The notes beneath the pieces are model-generated. The model was not told the DNA's origin. It searched no databases and saw only the letters and a list, made by a program, of their open reading frames with translations. This document shows, piece by piece, positions 1 to 4,298 of a DNA stretch of 7,275 bases; within the stretch, counting starts at the first letter, position 1; each line of letters starts with the position of its first letter. The DNA comes from an uncultured Eubacteriales bacterium (GTDB lineage Bacteria > Bacillota > Clostridia > UMGS1840): the NCBI GenBank assembly GCA_900555525.1, contig USLP01000064.1:1-7275 (forward strand), given 5' to 3'. The position numbers were made by a program, and so were the translations under genes.

Positions 1-12
1 GACGTTGAGCAT
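1..12 (-). CDS. Start of a further operon gene, cut by the window edge
   Basis: On the minus strand an ATG at 12-10 is followed by codons for Leu, Asn and Val before the sequence ends. A strong Shine-Dalgarno element (GGAGGA, 19-24) lies 6 nt upstream of the ATG, which is the only reason for calling a gene here. It would be the sixth gene of the leftward operon, 74 nt beyond the GNAT stop codon. Four residues do not allow a product to be guessed. Confidence 0.45.
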
Positions 13-22
13 TTGCAGTCCT

Positions 23-51
23 CCGAAAAATGGCGGAATACACCTTTTCGG
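23..51 (-). promoter_or_regulatory. Hairpin overlapping the ribosome binding site of the next gene
   Basis: On the minus strand CCGAAAA (51-45) pairs perfectly with TTTTCGG (29-23). Inside it GGTG can pair with CGCC around a five-base loop, leaving a two-base bulge, for about 11 pairs in total. The distal arm ends in the GG that begins the GGAGGA Shine-Dalgarno element at 24-19, so the folded RNA would partly hide it. No T-tract follows on the minus strand, so this is not a standard terminator for the operon. It may be a translational control or mRNA-processing element; the function is inference. Confidence 0.35.
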
Positions 52-86
52 TAGTATTTTTCTTTATCTATTACTTTATAATTCAT

Positions 87-863
87 TTATTTTTCCTCTT
101 TTTCAATAATTTTAAGGAGCATTTTTTCGTCAATTTGATTTACGGTTATGAATTTTCCGCCGTAAAAAACCGCCCGGTTATTGAAAACGCAGGGGAGAGC
201 CTTCGCCTTTGCAAGCGAATCAACATGAATAAATTTTGCCGAAATTTCGTTATTGTTGCAGTATGCCTGCAATTTTGATATTCTTTCCGAAATATACGGG
301 CATTGGTCGCTGTAATAAATCGTAAGGCATTTGTCGGGAATCGACTGTTTTTTCGCAGTCGGTGAAAATCTCGGTGCATAACCGTCAAAGCTTAAAGCAA
401 GCAGCTCATAGCCGTCGGCTGTTTCGTCAGCTTTTATAAAGCCGTATTTTTTCGCAAAGCTTTGGTTTGAAAGCCAGTTTTTCTGCTTTTTTGCGCCGAG
501 CATACAAATGCCCGACTTTCCCTGCGCTTTCGCATCGTTTATACAGTATTCCATAAGCTTTCTTCCGTAGCCGTGTCCTTTCGGAGCGCTCTGTACCCAA
601 AGACAGTAGATATACAGATAATTATCTCCCAAAATCGGAACCCATGCTTTTTCAAGCGGAGCATATTCGATAAATACGCACCCTTTTACATTAAGCTTGC
701 GGAAAATATGCCCCTCGCTTAACCGTTCCGACAGCCATTTCCGCTTTGTTTCAACGCCGATATGCGGTTTTTTTGAGCGGATAATGCAGCATAAATGCTC
801 GCTGTCTATGTTTTCGGGCGAAAGATTTATAAACTCCCTATCTGTATTTTTTCCAGTATTCAT
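87..863 (-). CDS. GNAT family N-acetyltransferase with YoaP-like C-terminal domain
   Basis: Predicted cytoplasmic acetyl-CoA-dependent N-acetyltransferase of 258 residues; the acceptor substrate is unknown. The GNAT fold covers roughly residues 10-160, with the acetyl-CoA pyrophosphate-binding motif A around residues 94-100 (PKGHGYG), followed by an RKLM helix. The C-terminal part (about 178-258) resembles the YoaP-like domain seen after GNAT domains in Firmicutes. It starts with a thioredoxin/glutaredoxin-like strand, IYYSDQCPYI, with a single cysteine (C188) and no CXXC pair. The start at 863 is chosen because GGGAGA lies about 6 nt upstream; the in-frame ATG at 905 lies deeper inside the upstream gene and adds 14 residues unlike the family. 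The gene overlaps the end of the upstream hybrid gene by 26 nt, so translation is probably coupled. It is the last complete gene of the TetR-headed operon. Family call is confident; the YoaP assignment is from memory of the family. Confidence 0.85.
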   Translation of the reverse strand: MNTGKNTDREFINLSPENIDSEHLCCIIRSKKPHIGVETKRKWLSERLSEGHIFRKLNVKGCVFIEYAPLEKAWVPILGDNYLYIYCLWVQSAPKGHGYGRKLMEYCINDAKAQGKSGICMLGAKKQKNWLSNQSFAKKYGFIKADETADGYELLALSFDGYAPRFSPTAKKQSIPDKCLTIYYSDQCPYISERISKLQAYCNNNEISAKFIHVDSLAKAKALPCVFNNRAVFYGGKFITVNQIDEKMLLKIIEKEEK

Positions 864-1722
864 TATCAATCTCCCACATTTTATCGTTCTTGTGCAGTTT
901 TTCAAACATTTTGTACATTGATTTTACTTTAAAGGTCGGTTTGAGATTTTTTGCGTGCTTCATAACCTTTTCAGCCGTTTTTTCAAGCTTTTTTTGGAAA
1001 GTTTTTTTGAATTTTTCGGGCATATCGTTCCAAAAATATCCCCACACGGACTGCGTAACGCAGTATGTTCTCGCAACTCCCCAATAGTCCATGCTGTCCT
1101 TTACGTCCTTTACGGCGGATTTCAGACCGCCGCCTCCTGCCGTTGTGATAATCACCGCCTGCTTATTTTGCATATCAAAATTCGGGCGGTGCACAAGCCA
1201 GCGGTAGCCGTAATGATCCAAAAATGACTTGATTTGCCCCGATGTATGAAAGCACCAAACGGGGTTGCAGATACCGCTGTACATTCCGACAACTCCGTCA
1301 ATATCATACTCGGCTAATGCGGACGTGCCGATAACCATGCTCTCCGAAAGGTCATGATTTTTGCACGTTTCACACACTGTTTTTGTATAATAAAGATAAT
1401 CTCGGCTGAATTTTTTTATATCGTCGCAAAATTCAATATCGCAGGAGCTTACTTCGCCTACGGCATTTTTTACGATTGTATTGACGGCAATGCTGTCGTA
1501 TTTCATAAGTTTGCCGCCTACGGGGAGCATATAAAACTCTTTCATACTGCTTGCCGCCGAGCCTATTGCATAACACATAAGCATATTGAATTTCAGCTTA
1601 TTTTTCTTGCTGTATTTTAGAATTTTTGTAACGTCAATTGTTTTAAATACGGTAACCATGTGCCTAATCCACAATTTAAATGCCTCTGCCCGTGTTGTAT
1701 CGTTTGGATTTATTTCTCTCAT
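838..1722 (-). CDS. Chimeric ORF: CatA-like acetyltransferase N-half fused to NAD(P)H-dependent flavin oxidoreductase C-half
   Basis: An uninterrupted 294-residue frame whose halves belong to different families. Residues 1 to about 152 match the N-terminal part of the chloramphenicol-acetyltransferase-like (CatA-like) family: a REINP start, FNMLMCYAIG, KEFYMLPVGGKLM, and VGEVSSCDI up to the YDIDGVVGMYSG segment. From about residue 155 the protein switches to the C-terminal half of flavodoxin-fold NADPH-dependent FMN reductase-type proteins: CFHTSGQIKSFLDH, YRWLVHRP, TTAGGGG and DYWGVARTY. The CatA part lacks the C-terminal HHxxxDG segment carrying the catalytic histidine. The oxidoreductase part lacks the N-terminal FMN-phosphate loop (GSPRxxGNT type). 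Neither activity is therefore expected as normally catalysed. The gene starts 12 nt after the LiaF-like gene with only a weak RBS (ACGGAAA). Either a deletion between two tandem genes or an assembly join would explain it; a functional novel protein is possible but unsupported. Confidence 0.8.
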   Translation of the reverse strand: MREINPNDTTRAEAFKLWIRHMVTVFKTIDVTKILKYSKKNKLKFNMLMCYAIGSAASSMKEFYMLPVGGKLMKYDSIAVNTIVKNAVGEVSSCDIEFCDDIKKFSRDYLYYTKTVCETCKNHDLSESMVIGTSALAEYDIDGVVGMYSGICNPVWCFHTSGQIKSFLDHYGYRWLVHRPNFDMQNKQAVIITTAGGGGLKSAVKDVKDSMDYWGVARTYCVTQSVWGYFWNDMPEKFKKTFQKKLEKTAEKVMKHAKNLKPTFKVKSMYKMFEKLHKNDKMWEIDNEYWKKYR

Positions 1723-1734
1723 TTTTGTTTTCCG

Positions 1735-2409
1735 TTATTTTATGTCGGCGCCGCCAAAGAGACAAAAGCCGTTTACGATAAGCTCTGCCGTTTTCGGTGT
1801 GCCGTCTTTTATAATTCGTTTATCGCTGATACCTCCGAATAAGCAAAATGCGTTGATTTTTACTTCCACATAGTCGGGGATAATAATATCCGAACCGCCG
1901 AACATACAAAAAACGTCGATTTGTCCTTTTTCGGGAAAATTTGCGTCCGCCAGATTGCACCTTGCGCAGCCGAATATTGCGCCGATTTTTGCAAGGCTTA
2001 TGTTTTCTCCCGTATAATCAACATTTTTTGAAGTAAATGCCGCCATACATTCCGTCTTGCTGTCTTTGACTTCGGGGTGTTCGTCTTTGCTGTCGCCGCT
2101 AAATGCTTTAACAATCATTTTAAGTCCGATAAGTATAATAACGGTTGGGACAAAAAGTCTCCAAAACATTCCGTATTCTATAATTCCTCTCGCTGCCAAA
2201 AGCAAATAAACTCCGACCGCAAGCGCAATGAGGTTGCCCGTTTTGTCCTTGCTCGTAAAAAGACCGTATAAGCTCGGAATGATGATGAAAAGCGTCCACC
2301 AGCCGTCAAACGAAACGTTGATTTTGGCAATGCCGAGCGTATCGAGCGCAAAAATCACCCCTGCGCATATAAGAAGCACACCCATAACAATACTGAATAT
2401 TTTTTTCAT
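1735..2409 (-). CDS. LiaF-like membrane protein (LiaF transmembrane and C-terminal domains)
   Basis: A 224-residue protein related to LiaF, the membrane inhibitor of the LiaSR cell-envelope stress two-component system of Bacillus. Residues 1 to about 100 are hydrophobic with roughly four membrane segments, including FDGWWTLFIIIPSLYGL, which is typical of the LiaF N-terminal domain. A short charged linker (about 104-120) leads to a beta-rich C-terminal domain built from FGG-type repeats: IFGC (145-148), then FCMFGG (167-172), FCLFGG (188-193) and FCLFGG (215-220). The start at 2409 is set by GGGAGGA ending about 7 nt upstream; the ATG at 2427 would begin before that element. No liaS or liaR is visible here, so it is a family member rather than LiaF itself. 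It lies 22 nt after the RsgA/methyltransferase hybrid and 12 nt before the next gene. An envelope-stress role is inferred from the family. Confidence 0.85.
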   Translation of the reverse strand: MKKIFSIVMGVLLICAGVIFALDTLGIAKINVSFDGWWTLFIIIPSLYGLFTSKDKTGNLIALAVGVYLLLAARGIIEYGMFWRLFVPTVIILIGLKMIVKAFSGDSKDEHPEVKDSKTECMAAFTSKNVDYTGENISLAKIGAIFGCARCNLADANFPEKGQIDVFCMFGGSDIIIPDYVEVKINAFCLFGGISDKRIIKDGTPKTAELIVNGFCLFGGADIK

Positions 2410-2431
2410 AATATTTCCTCCCAACATAATT

Positions 2432-3394
2432 TTATATGTTATTTAATATTTTTTTTAAAACAATTTTAATGAAGTTAAGATATTTTCCGCCGCCTGCCTC
2501 CATTGCCTTTCTGTCGCCCACGGCATACTCGTTTTCCTGCTTGAGCCAGTCTGCCCAAACCTCTTCGTTGCTTTCCATTTCCGTAACGCCGATAAGCTGT
2601 GCGCCCCTGCATTTTTCGCAGATTTTTCTCCAATATGCGACATCGTGCATATAGTCGAGCTGTTCGGGCGACCACGAAAGAAGAAGTTCGGAGGGCAGAT
2701 TATCATGACAATCCTTTTTCATGCCCGGAATTGCTATATATATGTAACCGCCCGATTTTACGTGCGGAAGCAGATGTGCGTCAAGATAATTTTCATCACG
2801 TCCGAAATAATTATACGAATCCGTACTGACAACAGCGTCGAAAAATTCTTTTTCAAACGGCAGGTCTGCTGCGTCCGCCTTTACGGGAATGATCTCATCA
2901 CGGCTTAAGCCCATATTATCAAAGAATTTTCTGTTTTCTTCGGGGTCGCTCCATAAATCCGCTTTTGTGAGCAGTACAACGGGTGTTGCTCCGCTGTCCC
3001 ATGCGGCGGAAATGTATCTTTCCAAACGCCTTATGTTAAAATCGTTGTTTAAAGACATACATATAAATATAGTATCGATGTTTGCGCCAACTGCCTGCGA
3101 ATCGTTTTCACCTGCCGTTTTTCTGATAAAAACGCTTTTTCTCGGCAGAATTTCATGTATAACCGCTTGATTTTCGCCGTTTTGGCAATCTGATAAAACA
3201 AAATCTCCGACTGTCGGGAAATCGGACGGGCATTTAGCCGAAAATCTCAATTTTCCCAAGATTACCGCTTGCTGTTCGCCAAATTCACTTACAAGCGTAT
3301 ACATTCCTTTTTCCTGCGAGCATATCCGCCCGACGGTGAATTCGCCCTCATAAGAACCTCTATAGCCGTAGTCCGCAATATCAATCTTTTTCAT
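2432..3394 (-). CDS. Chimeric ORF: RsgA-like N-half fused to SAM-dependent methyltransferase C-half
   Basis: An uninterrupted 320-residue frame combining two unrelated families. Residues 1 to about 147 match the start of RsgA (YjeQ/YloQ), the circularly permuted GTPase of 30S ribosome maturation. They cover an OB-fold (GEFTVGRI, FPTVGDFVLSD), then ILPRKSVFIRK, VGANIDTIFICMSLNNDFNIRRLERY and the G4 motif TKAD. From about residue 145-150 it becomes the C-terminal half of a class I SAM-dependent methyltransferase: IIPVKADAADLPF, FDAVVSTDSYNYFGRDENY, LLPHVKSGGYIYIAIPGMKKD and ENEYAVGDRKAMEAG. The RsgA P-loop, switch regions and zinc site are absent, and so is the methyltransferase SAM-binding motif I. 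The joint lies in a TKADLWSD stretch compatible with both parents (about 2951-2965). The RBS GAGG sits inside the 3' end of tetR; the genes overlap by 14 nt. It should not be named rsgA: it lacks the GTP-binding core. Confidence 0.8.
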   Translation of the reverse strand: MKKIDIADYGYRGSYEGEFTVGRICSQEKGMYTLVSEFGEQQAVILGKLRFSAKCPSDFPTVGDFVLSDCQNGENQAVIHEILPRKSVFIRKTAGENDSQAVGANIDTIFICMSLNNDFNIRRLERYISAAWDSGATPVVLLTKADLWSDPEENRKFFDNMGLSRDEIIPVKADAADLPFEKEFFDAVVSTDSYNYFGRDENYLDAHLLPHVKSGGYIYIAIPGMKKDCHDNLPSELLLSWSPEQLDYMHDVAYWRKICEKCRGAQLIGVTEMESNEEVWADWLKQENEYAVGDRKAMEAGGGKYLNFIKIVLKKILNNI

Positions 3395-4007
3395 ACAAAA
3401 GACCTCGCTTTTCTATGAAATTTTCAATATGCTTTTCTAAAAGCGCCTTATATTCCGCCTTGCTTTCGGTATGGTCGGAAAGGTTTATAAGAAGATACAG
3501 GGGAGAATAAAACTCAGCCGCAAGCTGTTTCGGGTCGCCATCGTGCCAAACTCCGTTTTTTATCATCTCACGGAATATATCCTCCGTATATTTTACGGGA
3601 CCCGCTAAAATGCAGTCTTTGTACAGCTGTGCCATTTCGCCGTTGCGGTATTGCTCCAGCATAAGCATTTTGCGAAAATCCGCCGCAAATTCGTCCTGCG
3701 TCCAAAATTCAAACTGCGCAAGCGTAAACCTCGCAAAGCTGTGAAGCGATACGGTTTTGTATTCTTCGGGCTGTTTTTCATATTCGTATTTCGGCGTTTC
3801 GTAATTCTGCGCACGCTTTTCGTCAATCTCGTACATTCTTTTTACAATGCTGTCAAAAATATCACGCTTGTTTTTGTAATGCTTATAAAGCGCGCCTTTC
3901 GTCATTCCGAGCTTTCCCGCTATCGTGCTTACAGAAACAGCCTCGTATCCGTCACGCGCAAAAAGCTTTAACGACGTATTTAAAATGTTTTCTTTTGTAT
4001 CCGTCAT
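3381..4007 (-). CDS. TetR/AcrR family transcriptional regulator
   Basis: A 208-residue one-component repressor. The N-terminal helix-turn-helix domain covers about residues 4-50, with the family signature ILNTSLKLFARDGYEAVSV, the turn KLGMTKGAL and the recognition-helix end YKHYKNKRDIF. Residues 60-208 form the helical ligand-binding and dimer domain, rich in aromatic residues; the ligand cannot be predicted. The ATG at 4007 is preferred because GGAGGT lies 6 nt upstream, whereas the TTG one codon earlier would be only 3 nt from it. It is the first gene of the leftward operon and overlaps the next gene by 14 nt. Two 16-bp palindromes in its own promoter are the likely binding sites, implying autorepression and control of the whole operon. 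Family call is certain; the regulon beyond this operon is unknown. Confidence 0.93.
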   Translation of the reverse strand: MTDTKENILNTSLKLFARDGYEAVSVSTIAGKLGMTKGALYKHYKNKRDIFDSIVKRMYEIDEKRAQNYETPKYEYEKQPEEYKTVSLHSFARFTLAQFEFWTQDEFAADFRKMLMLEQYRNGEMAQLYKDCILAGPVKYTEDIFREMIKNGVWHDGDPKQLAAEFYSPLYLLINLSDHTESKAEYKALLEKHIENFIEKRGLLYEKD

Positions 4008-4028
4008 CAAATTACCTCCAAATATCCG

Positions 4029-4044
4029 GTAAACGAACGTTCAC
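4029..4044. promoter_or_regulatory. Probable TetR operator, start-site copy
   Basis: The 16-bp inverted repeat GTAAACGAACGTTCAC has 7-bp arms around AA with one mismatched pair. It matches the palindrome at 4055-4070 closely and its centre is 26 bp away. It covers the predicted transcription start (about 4042) of the leftward promoter, where a bound dimer would block initiation. Binding by the adjacent TetR protein is inferred from position and symmetry. Confidence 0.72.
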
Positions 4045-4048
4045 TTAT

Positions 4049-4077
4049 ATTATAGTAAACAATCGTTTACTTGTCAA
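4049..4077 (-). promoter_or_regulatory. Consensus sigma-A promoter of the tetR operon (P1)
   Basis: On the minus strand a perfect TTGACA (4077-4072) and a perfect TATAAT (4054-4049) are separated by exactly 17 bp. Transcription should start near 4042, giving a leader of about 35 nt before the tetR ATG. Such a strong promoter fits tight control by a repressor, and its spacer is almost entirely an operator palindrome. Confidence 0.88.
4055..4070. promoter_or_regulatory. Probable TetR operator within the P1 spacer
   Basis: GTAAACAATCGTTTAC has perfect 6-bp arms (GTAAAC/GTTTAC) around AATC. It fills 16 of the 17 bp between the -35 and -10 elements of P1, so a bound repressor would exclude RNA polymerase directly. 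Together with the copy at 4029-4044 it gives two sites for autoregulation. Confidence 0.78.
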
Positions 4078-4112
4078 GAGGTTTTTGAAATTTTATTAAA
4101 AAATTTTTATAT

Positions 4113-4126
4113 TACTGAACATTGTT
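4113..4126. repeat. Direct repeat copy 1 downstream of promoter P2
   Basis: TACTGAACATTGTT recurs at 4168-4181 with a single C/T difference; the copies start 55 bp apart and both run into A-rich tracts. This copy overlaps the predicted start of leftward promoter P2. It could be a binding site for an unidentified regulator, unrelated in sequence to the TetR palindromes. I do not recognise the motif. Confidence 0.45.
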
Positions 4127-4132
4127 AAAAAT

Positions 4133-4161
4133 ATTTTAGCACATTATTTTTAATTTGTCAA
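4133..4161 (-). promoter_or_regulatory. Second leftward promoter with extended -10 (P2)
   Basis: On the minus strand TTGACA (4161-4156) is followed after 17 bp by TAAAAT (4138-4133), preceded by TGC, which is an extended -10 element. Start would be near 4126, and the transcript would read through P1 and its operators into tetR. The match is good, but AT-rich DNA produces chance -10 boxes, so confidence is moderate. Confidence 0.55.
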
Positions 4162-4167
4162 TAGAAA

Positions 4168-4181
4168 TACTGAATATTGTT
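4168..4181. repeat. Direct repeat copy 2 upstream of promoter P2
   Basis: TACTGAATATTGTT is the partner of the repeat at 4113-4126 (13 of 14 bases identical). It lies about 7 bp upstream of the P2 -35 element and about 53 bp upstream of the tex -35 element, so a protein bound here could affect either direction. Function is unproven. Confidence 0.45.
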
Positions 4182-4233
4182 TAAAAAAATTATGAAATTG
4201 AAATCAAAAAAACGTAAAAACGCAGAAAAAGCA

Positions 4234-4262
4234 TTGACAAAAAGGGGAAAATATTATAAAAT
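4234..4262 (+). promoter_or_regulatory. Promoter of tex-recO
   Basis: TTGACA (4234-4239) is followed after 17 bp by TAAAAT (4257-4262); an overlapping TATAAA at 4255-4260 gives a 15-bp spacer. Initiation near 4269 leaves a leader of about 30 nt carrying the AAAGGA ribosome binding site (4286-4291) before the tex ATG. The perfect -35 and position make this the likely promoter for both tex and recO. Confidence 0.75.
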
Positions 4263-4298
4263 AATATATATACTTTAAAGCACGGAAAGGAACTTAGA

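Noticed and set aside
23..51. Intrinsic terminator for the leftward operon
   Set aside because: On the minus strand the stem is followed by AGGACTGC rather than a T-tract.
87..905. Longer GNAT start at 905
   Set aside because: It lies well inside the upstream gene, lacks a good RBS and adds residues unlike the family; the ATG at 863 has GGGAGA at good spacing.
838..1722. A true bifunctional acetyltransferase-oxidoreductase
   Set aside because: Neither half keeps its key site: no HHxxxDG segment and no FMN-phosphate loop, so a working two-enzyme fusion is not supported.
2432..3394. Annotating this frame as the ribosome GTPase rsgA
   Set aside because: Only the OB-fold and G4 motif remain; the P-loop, switch regions and zinc-binding C-terminus are absent, replaced by methyltransferase sequence.
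4155..4183. Rightward promoter starting with TTGTCA in the intergenic region
   Set aside because: No acceptable -10 element is found at 16-18 bp, while the promoter at 4234-4262 is much better placed for tex.
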